From: Acinetobacter pragensis
Lineage (GTDB): Bacteria > Pseudomonadota > Gammaproteobacteria > Pseudomonadales > Moraxellaceae
Assembly (NCBI RefSeq): GCF_001605895.1
Contig: NZ_LUAW01000013.1
Span: forward strand, 65,401-129,400
Direction of reading: 5' to 3'
Length of the DNA: 64,000 bases
Part shown: piece by piece, positions 52,433-61,182 of the stretch
Layout: each line of letters opens with the position of its first letter
How positions within the stretch are numbered: the stretch's first letter is position 1
Position numbers and translations under genes: made by a program
Notes under the pieces: generated by a model
The model's input: only the letters and a program-made list of their open reading frames with translations
Told to the model about the DNA's origin: nothing
Database searches by the model: none

Positions 52433-53276
52433 GCGTTTTCACTCCTTCCCAGCCAATCATAGCGGTTTTGCGCGGCGCTCCCCATTTATAGCCGCCAATA
52501 ATGCCTGTGGAACGGATTACTCGATGGCATGGAATTAAAAATGCGACAGGATTGCTGCCTATAGCTGTGCCTACAGCCCGATGGGCTTGGGGATTTTCAA
52601 TATTCTGCGCAATATCGCCATAAGTCTTGAGCTGGCCCATCGGTATTTTCATCAGGCTTTGCCAGACTTTTAGCTGGAATGGCGTCCCTTTTAAATGCAG
52701 TTTAATGCTTGGCAATGACTTTGCATTAGTAAATATACACAAAGCACTTTGTTGAAAAGCATCCGTCTGCTCTATAAATTGTGCAAGCGGAAAAGCATCA
52801 AATAATTGCCGGAATGCCAGCTCGCGGCTTTCTTCAAAAGCCATATGGCAAATCCCTTTGTGGGTAGATGCGATAATCACTTCTCCAAAAGGTGTATCTG
52901 CAAAACTGTATGAAATGACCAAGTTTTTGCCTTGATTTTTAAATTCAGCAGGTGTCATGCCTTCTATCTGAATAAAAAGATCATGCAAGCGGCTTGGGCT
53001 TGAAAATCCAGTTTCATAGACTGCATCTGACATTGAAAACTCAGCGCTTTGTTCCAAAATTTTTTTAGCATATTCAACACTGATATATTGCAGAAACTTT
53101 TTGGGGCTGACCCCGACCCAATCCTTAAACTGTTTTTGAAAATGAATTGGACTGAGATGAACAGATGAAGCAATTTCATCTAAGCTTGGCTGCTGCTTAA
53201 AATTCTGATGAATGTATGCGATTGCATCTGCAATTCGGTCATATTGATTCTGCTTGAGCATTTCAGCATGATTCAT
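52419..53276 (-). CDS. ada: Ada-type AraC regulator with O6-methylguanine-DNA methyltransferase domain
   Basis: A 285-aa bifunctional protein: AraC HTH pair (about 12-115, with IASSVHLSPIHFQKQFKDW) followed by the suicide methyltransferase domain (about 120-280) with PCHRV (acceptor C250) and SNPVAFLIPCHRVIRSTG. It lacks the N-terminal zinc-cysteine domain of E. coli Ada, so the phosphotriester-sensing step is missing or done otherwise. The start at 53276 follows GAGGAGG. It overlaps alkB downstream by 14 nt. Presumably autoregulates the operon after alkylation damage. Confidence 0.92.
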   Translation of the reverse strand: MNHAEMLKQNQYDRIADAIAYIHQNFKQQPSLDEIASSVHLSPIHFQKQFKDWVGVSPKKFLQYISVEYAKKILEQSAEFSMSDAVYETGFSSPSRLHDLFIQIEGMTPAEFKNQGKNLVISYSFADTPFGEVIIASTHKGICHMAFEESRELAFRQLFDAFPLAQFIEQTDAFQQSALCIFTNAKSLPSIKLHLKGTPFQLKVWQSLMKIPMGQLKTYGDIAQNIENPQAHRAVGTAIGSNPVAFLIPCHRVIRSTGIIGGYKWGAPRKTAMIGWEGVKTHEPA

Positions 53277-53370
53277 AGTGTCAGCCTCCTCTGTTCTTCT
53301 TAGTATAAAAATATACAACAGCAGAGAAAATCCGAAACTTGTGTTTTAAGCACTGCATGTTAAAAAATAA

Positions 53371-53396
53371 AAAAACTCCATACGGAGCTTTTTTAT
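53371..53396 (-). terminator. Rho-independent terminator after the SDR operon
   Basis: On the minus strand CTCC-GTAT-GGAG is followed by a run of T, 13 nt beyond the SDR stop. It separates the kinase-phosphatase-SDR operon from ada-alkB. Confidence 0.85.
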
Positions 53397-53408
53397 TTGG
53401 CGGTGAAA

Positions 53409-54152
53409 CTAGCCTAATTTCATCACTAACTTTAAAGGCAATACTTTCATTATGGTGCCTAACGGCAGCCAAGGCCACTTTGGCACATATGCTTTGACCG
53501 GCTCTTTTTCAATTTCGGCAGCCAACAAGCGTGAACCAGTTTTTTCATCTACTTCAAAAGGCAATTTTTTCGCGCCTTCATTAATTTCTGTACGGATATA
53601 GCCTGGGAAGATGGTTGATACTTTGATTGGCGTATTGATCAGCTCCGCACGAATGCCTTCTGCCAAGTGTGCAACACCGGCTTTGCTTGCGCCGTAAGCA
53701 GTCAAGTGTTTTGGCATGCCGCGCATTGCGCTCATGGATGAAATCACCACCAAATGCCCTGCATTTTGTTCACGGAAAATTTCCACAGCGGCTTCACACT
53801 GCGCCAAAGCGGAAATAAAGTTAGTTTCTACAGTTGCACGGTTAATTTCAAAATTTCCTTTACCAATGCGGCGCCCTTCACCGACTCCCGCATTGACAAT
53901 CACGCGGTCAATGGTGCCAAAATCAGCCTTAAATGCACGGAACACTTCAAAAACTTGATCGTAGTTGGTTACATCCAAGATTTTTGCAATCACTTTAATG
54001 CCATATTGGCTTTCCAACTCTTGCTTCAATGTTTCTAACCGCTCTAACCGCCGAGCGCAAATAGCAAGATTATAGCCTTTTTGCGCAAATTCACGCGCCA
54101 TGCCTGCTCCAATCCCTGAGCTTGCACCTGTAATTAAAATTGTTTTCGCCAT
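53409..54152 (-). CDS. SDR-family oxidoreductase
   Basis: A 247-aa NAD(P)-dependent SDR. TGASSGIG cofactor motif, NAGVGEG, catalytic Ser in VVISSMSA and YGASK with catalytic Tyr and Lys. The start at 54152 follows AAAGGAACAAG. It is last of a minus-strand operon with a histidine phosphatase and an APH-like kinase. By analogy with Lva and ACAD10/11 pathways it could oxidise or reduce a hydroxyacyl intermediate, but the order of action is not established. Confidence 0.88.
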   Translation of the reverse strand: MAKTILITGASSGIGAGMAREFAQKGYNLAICARRLERLETLKQELESQYGIKVIAKILDVTNYDQVFEVFRAFKADFGTIDRVIVNAGVGEGRRIGKGNFEINRATVETNFISALAQCEAAVEIFREQNAGHLVVISSMSAMRGMPKHLTAYGASKAGVAHLAEGIRAELINTPIKVSTIFPGYIRTEINEGAKKLPFEVDEKTGSRLLAAEIEKEPVKAYVPKWPWLPLGTIMKVLPLKLVMKLG

Positions 54153-54175
54153 GACTTGTTCCTTTATTTTTTTAA

Positions 54176-54874
54176 TTAAATCCATGTCAATAAACTTGGA
54201 TTGGCAGCTTTAATAAAATGATGTTCGTTTAAACTTAGCAGCTGCGGCTCATTGCCGACTAAACGCAATGTCGTCAGGCTAGAATTGGCAATTGCCCAGT
54301 TCAGCGCAAAAGTTTTTTCAGGGCTTAAGCCTAAAATTTTACCCACAGCCACCGAAATTACGCCGCCGGATGTAAACACCACTGCATAGCGCGGCTTCGT
54401 TTCCGCTAATTCATCACATAAATTTTGCAATGCAGTTTCTACACGGCTTTTAAAATGCGGCCAAGATTCTTCATATTCGTGGTGATACTCACCGCCAGTC
54501 CAGCGGCCGATCGCACCTTCAAAGATTTTGGCCAGGTACGCGCGCGGATTGGACTCCTTCGCCACATCTTCCTTAAGTAAATGCGGTTCATTAAAACGCG
54601 GTTCATACTGGGCAAAAACCTGCTGATGGTTGAACTCATTCCACGCGCTGTCTGTCATAACTTCACTTTCTGGAAAGCATTTTTCCAGTGCCAAACTGGC
54701 CGTTTGCTGGTGACGCTGCATAGATCCGGCAACAGCATAAGGCGCTTCTTTTAAAATTTGATCAAAATACTGGCCTAGCACCTGCGCTTGCAGCTCACCA
54801 TTCGGAGAAAGTTTGTCATAACTCTCTGCGCCAAATGAAGCTTGCCCATGGCGAACCAAATAAATCGTGGTCAT
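54176..54874 (-). CDS. Histidine phosphatase-family protein
   Basis: A 232-aa phosphoglycerate-mutase-superfamily phosphatase with IYLVRHGQASFG (phospho-His at the RHG motif) and a second-half His/Glu set around FTSGGVISVAV. Its start overlaps the stop of the APH-like kinase gene by 4 nt and 23 nt separate it from the SDR start. A phosphatase in the same transcript as a kinase may reverse or complete the phosphorylation step of the putative hydroxyacyl route. Substrate unknown. Confidence 0.87.
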   Translation of the reverse strand: MTTIYLVRHGQASFGAESYDKLSPNGELQAQVLGQYFDQILKEAPYAVAGSMQRHQQTASLALEKCFPESEVMTDSAWNEFNHQQVFAQYEPRFNEPHLLKEDVAKESNPRAYLAKIFEGAIGRWTGGEYHHEYEESWPHFKSRVETALQNLCDELAETKPRYAVVFTSGGVISVAVGKILGLSPEKTFALNWAIANSSLTTLRLVGNEPQLLSLNEHHFIKAANPSLLTWI

Positions 54875-55992
54875 TTTCCTAAGATATCCTTCATTTTTTC
54901 AATATATTTGTGCGCAATATCATTCGCCTCCATTTTTTGCAGGCCAATTAATTTTAATGCGCGAATATGCAAGGCATGAATGACAATCCAGAAATCTTTA
55001 AAGGCTGGATTATTGGTTTGCTTATGGTAATAGCGGTAATAGATCTGCTGCGCAATTACCGCTAAACGGAAAATGCCGAAGACTTCGTAAAAGGTCCAGT
55101 TGTCTGTGTGCAGGCCGGTTTTTTCCAAATAATAATCTACAACTTCTTTTCGGGTGAACATGCCTTTTAGATTAGTTGGTTGCCGGCGCGTCGCTTTGAA
55201 AATCGCATTGTCCTTTTCTTCAACCCAATAAGCTAAAGCAGAACCTAAATCCATGAGCGGATCACCCAATGTCGCCATTTCCCAATCCAGTACACCAATC
55301 ACTTTTGTCGGATTTTCCGGATCTAAAATGACGTTATCAAAACGCCAGTCATTGTGAATAACGCAGGTATTTGTATCTTCAGGAATATGTGCTTTCAACC
55401 AGTTGCGCACATATTTAAAGGACGGTACATTCAAGGTCTTGGCTTTTTCATAGCGGGCGTCCCAGCCTTCAACCTGACGGCGGCAATAGCCTTCCCCTTT
55501 ACCTATTTTTTCCAGTTCTGTACCCTGATACGGCACTTGATGCAGTTCAATTAATTTATCAATGACATTGATACAGAGTTCACGCACTTGCGCTTCATTA
55601 AAATTCAAATCTTTGGGTAAATTGGCGCGGGGAATAATGCCTTCAACCCGTTTCATCACATAAAAATCACAGCCAATGACAGATTGATCCTGACACAAAG
55701 CCACCATTTCCGGCAAAACCGGATAGAACTCAGCCAAGGCTTTTTGCACATTGTATTCACGCGCCATATCATGTGCTGACTTCGCCTTGGTACCTTTAGG
55801 CGGGCGGCGTAAAATCAGGTCTGCATTTTCATACTTAAGCCGGTATGTCCAGTTAGATGCGCCGCCAGAGTATTGTGTCACTTCAACTGGGCCAGTAATT
55901 TCTGAACCATTTTCAATGAGCCAGTTACTCACCGCGCTGACATCTAATTCTTCACCCTCACGGACTGTTCCGCCAACATCAATGACTGACAT
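54871..55992 (-). CDS. APH-fold phosphotransferase, ACAD10/11- or LvaA-like
   Basis: A 373-aa kinase-fold protein of the aminoglycoside-phosphotransferase family, associated here with acyl-CoA metabolism. Catalytic loop VIHNDWRFDNVILD (Brenner motif, Asp and Asn) and LDWEMATLGDPLMDLGSAL (metal-binding DxD region). N-terminal YSGGASNWTYRL is typical of kinases phosphorylating hydroxyacyl-CoA in ACAD10/11 and in levulinate catabolism. Its stop overlaps the phosphatase start by 4 nt. It lies 147 nt downstream of a separate acyl-CoA dehydrogenase gene on the same strand. The 4-hydroxyacyl-CoA role is inferred from family and context. Confidence 0.87.
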   Translation of the reverse strand: MSVIDVGGTVREGEELDVSAVSNWLIENGSEITGPVEVTQYSGGASNWTYRLKYENADLILRRPPKGTKAKSAHDMAREYNVQKALAEFYPVLPEMVALCQDQSVIGCDFYVMKRVEGIIPRANLPKDLNFNEAQVRELCINVIDKLIELHQVPYQGTELEKIGKGEGYCRRQVEGWDARYEKAKTLNVPSFKYVRNWLKAHIPEDTNTCVIHNDWRFDNVILDPENPTKVIGVLDWEMATLGDPLMDLGSALAYWVEEKDNAIFKATRRQPTNLKGMFTRKEVVDYYLEKTGLHTDNWTFYEVFGIFRLAVIAQQIYYRYYHKQTNNPAFKDFWIVIHALHIRALKLIGLQKMEANDIAHKYIEKMKDILGK

Positions 55993-56139
55993 TCTTTATT
56001 TCCTAAACTCTGAATTTTTTTGACGTTGATTGTGCATTTTTTAAATATGCGCAATTCAATTATGCATTGTTAAAAAGTATACATTTCTTATAGCATGGCG
56101 CGCGCATTTCAGCCATGCGTATAAGTCTGCCTGCGCTGA

Positions 56140-57381
56140 CTATTTTTTTCGGCGTGAACTGTAGCCGCGTTTTGTCAGTTCAAGCTTAGCAATCATGCCC
56201 TTATGTACTTCATCTGGGCCGTCTGCTAATCGCAAAGACCGTGCCTGCGCAAAAAATCCGGTCAATGGTGTATCACGGGAGACACCTGCACCGCCGTGAA
56301 TTTGTATCGCCATATCAACCACTTTTTCCAAAACACTCGGCGCAACGACTTTAATTGCGGAAATTTCTGTCAGCGCCGCCATATTGCCTAAAGTATCCAT
56401 TTTATAGGCTGCGTATAAGGTCAATAAGCGTGCCTGATCAATCGCAACACGGGCATCTGCAACACGTTCCATATTGCCGCCTAATTTCAAAATTTCTTTG
56501 CCGAATGCCGTTCGGCTCATACCGCGGTCAATCATCAATTCTAAAGATTTTTCAGCCGCGCCAATACAGCGCATACAGTGATGAATACGGCCTGGGCCTA
56601 AGCGGCCTTGCGCAATTTCAAAGCCTTGGCCTGCACCGCCAATAAAGCTTGAAACCGGTACACGGACATTGTTAAAGCTGATTTCGCCGTGCCCATGCGG
56701 AGCGTCATAGTCACCAAATACCGGCAGCATACGTTCAATTTTTACACCCGCGGTATCAACAGGCACTAACACCATTGAGTGCTGATGATGACGGTCTTTA
56801 GATTCATCAGGAGTATGCGCCATAAAAATAATGATTTTGGCATTTGGATCACCTAAACCGGATGACCACCATTTCCGACCATTCAGCACAATTTCATCAC
56901 CAGCAACAACCGCCGTAGCTTCCATATTGGTTGCATCTGAAGAGGCAACAGCCGGTTCTGTCATGCAGAAAACCGAACGGATTTTCCCATCCAAAAGCGG
57001 TTTGAGCCACTGCTCTTTTTGCGCTTCTGTGCCATAGCGCCAGATAACTTCCATATTGCCGCTGTCCGGCGCATTGCAGTTAAAAACGGTTGGTGCCAGC
57101 AGGCTGCGGCCAGACAATTCAGCAATATGCGCATATTCTTGTACAGACAGGCCCTGACCCAGTTCAGGGCAAGGTAAAAACATATTCCAAAGCCCTGCTG
57201 CCTTGGCTTTGGCTTTTAATCCTTCCAACTGTTCTGGCCATTGCCATGTCGTCCAGTCACCGCCTTGATTCAGTTCATGAACTTCATGCCAAAATTCATT
57301 TTCAATAGGTTCGAGTTCATCTTTAATAAATTGCTTTGTTCTTTCAATATAATCCTGAGCGCGTGCTGATAGCTCAAACAT
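56140..57381 (-). CDS. Acyl-CoA dehydrogenase, ACAD10/11-like type
   Basis: A 413-aa flavoprotein. FAD and acyl-CoA dehydrogenase features include CMTEPAVASSDATNMEATA (about 144-162), VLNGRKWWSSGLGDP, QIHGGAGVSRDTPLTGFFAQ and ARSLRLADGPDEVH. This branch corresponds to the dehydrogenase-like domain of ACAD10/11, which converts phosphorylated 4-hydroxyacyl-CoA to enoyl-CoA. The downstream kinase supports that. It diverges from a LysR regulator across 94 nt. Ordinary acyl-CoA dehydrogenation remains possible. Confidence 0.9.
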   Translation of the reverse strand: MFELSARAQDYIERTKQFIKDELEPIENEFWHEVHELNQGGDWTTWQWPEQLEGLKAKAKAAGLWNMFLPCPELGQGLSVQEYAHIAELSGRSLLAPTVFNCNAPDSGNMEVIWRYGTEAQKEQWLKPLLDGKIRSVFCMTEPAVASSDATNMEATAVVAGDEIVLNGRKWWSSGLGDPNAKIIIFMAHTPDESKDRHHQHSMVLVPVDTAGVKIERMLPVFGDYDAPHGHGEISFNNVRVPVSSFIGGAGQGFEIAQGRLGPGRIHHCMRCIGAAEKSLELMIDRGMSRTAFGKEILKLGGNMERVADARVAIDQARLLTLYAAYKMDTLGNMAALTEISAIKVVAPSVLEKVVDMAIQIHGGAGVSRDTPLTGFFAQARSLRLADGPDEVHKGMIAKLELTKRGYSSRRKK

Positions 57382-57475
57382 GGCATGATCCTTTTAAATA
57401 TAGTGTTATTTGGCCTTTACAACACATTAACCTGAAAACTATTATGAACAAAATGATTTAATTTTATAATTCAAC

Positions 57476-58393
57476 ATGAATAAAATTCATAGTAAACATC
57501 ATATGGATATGGCGGCTTTTCACCGTATTGATATCAATCTATATCCGCTTTTTATTGCCGTTTATGAGCAAAAAAGCATATCAAAATCTGCACAACTGCT
57601 ATGCATCACCCAATCTGCAGCTAGTCATGCGCTGCAGCGCCTGCGACAGCATTTACAGGATGATCTGTTTGTGCGCGCAGGCAGCAAAATGCTGCCGACA
57701 CCTTTTTCTGAACAGATTTACCCTGCGGTTAAAGATGCTTTATATGCGATTCAAAATATCTCTATGCAAAATCAAAGTTTTGATCCAAGCATGGTGCACA
57801 GCTTAAAAATAGCTGTGCATGATGAAATTGAACCATTGATTTTTCCTAAGCTGGTTGCACACTTTCAGCAGAGCCAATTCGATATTCAATTTTCCAGCAT
57901 TAAATTAGACCGTAAAAATATTGCTGCTGATCTTGCTTCACAACAAATCGATTTTGTGATTGATTTAGAACAGGATTTTGGTGAAAAAATTCAATTTAAA
58001 CAATTGAAGCAAGACCGTTTTGTGGTCTGCTCCCAGCAAACAGAAATGAATGAACCTCTTTACCTTGCTTCTACACATATTGGGGTTTCTTCACGCCGTA
58101 CAGGGGTTTTGGTAGAAGATATTTTTTTAAACCGCAAGCAGCTTTCCCGGCAAATAATTTTGCGCTGCCAGCATTATTCAACGGCTCTGCAAATTTTGGT
58201 ACAGCAGCCAAATTCAGTACTGACAATTCCAGAGCATATTCTGTCCAATCTTCAAATTGCCAAGTGTCTGAATATTTTTGAAGTTCCTGTAGACTTGCCT
58301 AAAATTAATATGGGAATGTTTTGGCATAAAGATAGTCAGCAAAATGCACGGCATTTTTTTTTACGAAACGAAATGTTAAAAATTTTTGCTTAG
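57476..58393 (+). CDS. LysR-family transcriptional regulator
   Basis: A 305-aa LTTR. N-terminal winged helix (INLYPLFIAVYEQKSISKSA, then CITQSAASHALQRLRQHLQD) and a periplasmic-binding-like effector domain (from about 95). It is divergent from the ACAD10/11-like gene, so it probably regulates that operon and itself. An internal ATG at 57503 is an alternative start; neither has a strong ribosome site. The stop codon lies inside a 17-nt direct repeat. Confidence 0.92.
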   Translation: MNKIHSKHHMDMAAFHRIDINLYPLFIAVYEQKSISKSAQLLCITQSAASHALQRLRQHLQDDLFVRAGSKMLPTPFSEQIYPAVKDALYAIQNISMQNQSFDPSMVHSLKIAVHDEIEPLIFPKLVAHFQQSQFDIQFSSIKLDRKNIAADLASQQIDFVIDLEQDFGEKIQFKQLKQDRFVVCSQQTEMNEPLYLASTHIGVSSRRTGVLVEDIFLNRKQLSRQIILRCQHYSTALQILVQQPNSVLTIPEHILSNLQIAKCLNIFEVPVDLPKINMGMFWHKDSQQNARHFFLRNEMLKIFA

Positions 58394-58438
58394 GCTATTT
58401 TAATAATGTTATTAATATCTGTTTTGCTTAGGCTATTT
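58384..58438. repeat. 17-nt direct repeat spanning the LysR stop codon
   Basis: TTTTGCTTAGGCTATTT occurs at 58384-58400, where it contains the TAG stop, and again at 58422-58438, 38 nt downstream. It is probably a local duplication of the gene end. Confidence 0.85.
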
Positions 58439-58660
58439 GGGATATCTATGGATATTGATTACCATTCGATAAATTCATTCAGCATCTGAGAAACTTGCAT
58501 ATTTTTAGAGCAATCCATTGATTATTATTCGTTTTTTAATCGTTAGCCGATAATTTAAACAAAATATAAGTCATATTTCATCTACAATATAAGTCCTTAA
58601 CAGCTCCAACTTTTGCTGAATTTATTTGATACGGATCGATAAATTCAGCAGTTTTTTCTT

Positions 58661-59215
58661 ATGCTCTCAAACTTATCTTCTGGCTGGCTCATTGCTTTAG
58701 GCATGTTGCTCTGCATTGTTTTACTATTTATTTGCCATAAAATTTATATTTTTCTTACGGAACTGTTTAAACCGTTTAAAAAAGGCCGGTCGTACTGGTG
58801 CCGGGTGATTCAAATCAGCGATGGCGATACCCTCACCTGCACACGGCTGAATATCCGCCGCTCAAAGACCAAACTGCGTTTTGCTTATGTTGATGCGCCT
58901 GAGTCCAGTCAAACTTATGGCAAAGAGTCACAGCGCGTTGTTAAAGCCCTCGTCTATAAAAAGCTGGTCAGAGTCAAAATTACCGATGTAGACCGCTATG
59001 GGCGATGCGTGGGTGTCATTTACCGCTATCGGCGCAATGTAAATGAAGAAATGGTAAAGCGCGGCGCAGCATGGGTATATGAAGAATATATCCGTGATAA
59101 GAAACAGCTTCAGCATATGAAAGCTTTGCAGGAAAAGGCCAAGAAGCAGAAAAAAGGGCTTTGGAAAAATAGCCGCCCAATGCGCCCGAAAGAATACCGA
59201 AAGCTCAACAAATAA
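58661..59215 (+). CDS. Membrane-anchored thermonuclease (SNase) family nuclease
   Basis: A 184-aa protein with one N-terminal transmembrane helix (about 9-33: WLIALGMLLCIVLLFICHKI) followed by a staphylococcal-nuclease OB-fold. Active-site motifs: DGDTLTC, LRFAYVDAPESSQTYG with the catalytic Arg and Glu, and DRYGRCVG supplying the second Arg. C-terminal KKQKKGLWKNSRP is the usual SNase ending. It is likely a Ca2+-dependent nuclease facing the periplasm, possibly processing DNA during uptake or for nutrition (inference). Confidence 0.9.
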   Translation: MLSNLSSGWLIALGMLLCIVLLFICHKIYIFLTELFKPFKKGRSYWCRVIQISDGDTLTCTRLNIRRSKTKLRFAYVDAPESSQTYGKESQRVVKALVYKKLVRVKITDVDRYGRCVGVIYRYRRNVNEEMVKRGAAWVYEEYIRDKKQLQHMKALQEKAKKQKKGLWKNSRPMRPKEYRKLNK

Positions 59216-59525
59216 CCTGTGAAACCACATTAAATTTTACGGCAGCAAATTCTTTTTTTAAGTTGGAAGATATAAGGGGTGCGCCTTGTTCCCCATTTTC
59301 TTTTTAGATTAGCTGTTTAAAACACTGCAGTTAAATCGAGTATTTTTCTTTTCTCCAATTCAGTGAATTTTTAAATAACAGCTCAATCAGATTATTTTTG
59401 AATGACTTAAATTGAATAGGAACCCGGCATCTCTTTCACAAGAAATTTTCTGTACAGCGCATTCTTGAAAATGCATTTTAATAGGCGTAAAGTTGCATTT
59501 AATTTAGTTACCCTAGTTAACCATT
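59216..59525. other. Gap between the nuclease and MarR genes
   Basis: About 310 nt. A possible terminator (GGGG, 11-nt loop, CCCC, then ATTTTCTTTTT at 59276-59305) fits the nuclease gene. Near the MarR start, TAGTTA occurs twice in TAGTTACCCTAGTTAAC (about 59505-59521), a candidate MarR operator. No gene seen. Confidence 0.45.
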
Positions 59526-59969
59526 TTGAACTCCCCATTAAGTTTCCGCGCATCCCTCATGCGCTGCGCCCGCAAGTTCGGTGATGAAGTTAATACCCTG
59601 CTGCTGCCTTATCAGCTCAATTATTCTCTTTGGCAAGTCATGTTTGTTATTCATGATAAACAAGGCTGCACATCAATAGAAATTGCTGATTATTTGAATG
59701 TCTCTAAGCCTTCAATTGCCAAGCGCACGCAAATACTTGCACAAATGAACATTGTCACTCAGGTTCAAACTGATGATAAACGGCAGAAAAAACTTGTTTT
59801 AAGCGTTGCTGGACAAAATCTGTATCAGCAATGCGCTGCAGAAATAGACCTTTTTGAGCAGCAGCTGATTCAGCGGCTAGACTGTCAGGAAGTTGCCCGC
59901 AGCCTCAATTTGCTTCATCAATTAACCGCCGCGCTTGAAACTCAAACCGCGGAGCGAAGCCATGAATGA
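59526..59969 (+). CDS. MarR-family transcriptional regulator
   Basis: A 147-aa winged-helix regulator. HTH region CTSIEIADYLNVSKPSIAKR (about 49-68) and wing TDDKRQKKLVLSVAG (about 81-95). Its last 8 nt overlap the MFS transporter start, so the pair is co-transcribed and the regulator most likely represses the transporter. The annotated start is a TTG without a clear ribosome site; ATG 59559 (33 nt later) is an alternative. Repeated TAGTTA elements upstream could be its operator. Confidence 0.88.
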   Translation: MNSPLSFRASLMRCARKFGDEVNTLLLPYQLNYSLWQVMFVIHDKQGCTSIEIADYLNVSKPSIAKRTQILAQMNIVTQVQTDDKRQKKLVLSVAGQNLYQQCAAEIDLFEQQLIQRLDCQEVARSLNLLHQLTAALETQTAERSHE

Positions 59970-61164
59970 TCAGACTCCTTTATGGACCAGAAACTTCGTT
60001 TTGGTCAGCGCTATTAATTTTCAGCTGGTATTGATTTTTTATCTCTTGGTTGTTGTGATTGTTGGCTACGCTGTGGCCGAATTAGGCGCTTCTACTGCTC
60101 AGGCTGGCCTTGTTTCGGGCTTGTTTATTGTCGGTACTTTAGTCGGCCGCCTGCTGGTCGGGCAGTTTCTCGAACGCTTTGGACGCAAAACAACACTGGT
60201 TGCCGGACTGATCGGTTTTCTGCTGTTCTCATTTCTATACTTCATCCATTTTGGCGTGGGCATGCTGCTGTTTGTACGCTTTATGCATGGCTTTATGATG
60301 GGGATAGCATCTTCTGTTTTAGGCACCGTTATTGCGCAAATTTTACCGCCAGCACGGCGCGGTGAAGGCATTGGCTATTACAGCATGAGCAGTACACTGG
60401 GTACAGCCATTGGGCCATTTCTGGCAATTTGGATGATGCTGCACATTGGCTACCACTCCATCTTTATTGTCGCCAGTGCAATAGCGGTCAGTTGCTTAAT
60501 TGTAGCGCTTTTAATTCAAGTGCCGAATCTGCCGCAATCCGTAAAAATGCCTTCAGATAATACTGCGGGTCAGCCGGCTAAACCCAGCTTTTTATCGCGT
60601 TTTGTAGAGCCCAAAGCCTTGCCAATTTCATTGATTATGCTGTTGGCCTCCATCTGCTATTCAGGCGTACTCTCATTTATTAACTTTTATGCCAAAGAAA
60701 TAGATCTGGTAGAAACCGCCTCGTTTTTCTTTCTAACCTATGCAATTGCTATTTTGATTTCCCGCCCAATTACAGGCCCGCTGATGGACCGCAAAGGTGC
60801 GAATATCATCATGTATCCGGCATTTGCGATTATGGGCGCTGCCTTGATTTTGCTCAGCATAACCAGCAGTTCTTGGATGCTGCTGCTTTGCGCAGCCTTG
60901 CTTGGCTTCGGTTACGGCAATATTCAATCTGTCTGCCAGACCATTGCTGTTAAAAGTTCAAGTATCGAACGCATGGGTTTCGCGACCTCTACTTTCTTCA
61001 TTTTCCTCGATGCTGGACTGGGTTTTGGCCCATACTTTATTGGCAAGTCTTTAGACTACATCAGTTATTCACAGCTGTACTTGTACAGTGCATTTGCCGC
61101 CTTTGCATGTATTGCAGTGTACTTCGCGCTGCATGGGCGCTATGTAAAGAAGGCTGCCGCTTAA
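59962..61164 (+). CDS. MFS transporter paired with MarR regulator
   Basis: A 400-aa permease with 12 hydrophobic helices. The start at ATG 59962 follows GGAGCGAAG and overlaps marR by 8 nt. MFS loop motifs GRLLVGQFLERFGRKT (first half) and RPITGPLMDRKG (second half) are clear. Sequence and length resemble the MFS gene at 31505-32689. The MarR pairing suggests substrate-inducible efflux of a toxic compound. Substrate unknown. Confidence 0.9.
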   Translation: MNDQTPLWTRNFVLVSAINFQLVLIFYLLVVVIVGYAVAELGASTAQAGLVSGLFIVGTLVGRLLVGQFLERFGRKTTLVAGLIGFLLFSFLYFIHFGVGMLLFVRFMHGFMMGIASSVLGTVIAQILPPARRGEGIGYYSMSSTLGTAIGPFLAIWMMLHIGYHSIFIVASAIAVSCLIVALLIQVPNLPQSVKMPSDNTAGQPAKPSFLSRFVEPKALPISLIMLLASICYSGVLSFINFYAKEIDLVETASFFFLTYAIAILISRPITGPLMDRKGANIIMYPAFAIMGAALILLSITSSSWMLLLCAALLGFGYGNIQSVCQTIAVKSSSIERMGFATSTFFIFLDAGLGFGPYFIGKSLDYISYSQLYLYSAFAAFACIAVYFALHGRYVKKAAA

Positions 61165-61182
61165 AGGCTTAACTGTAGCTGC

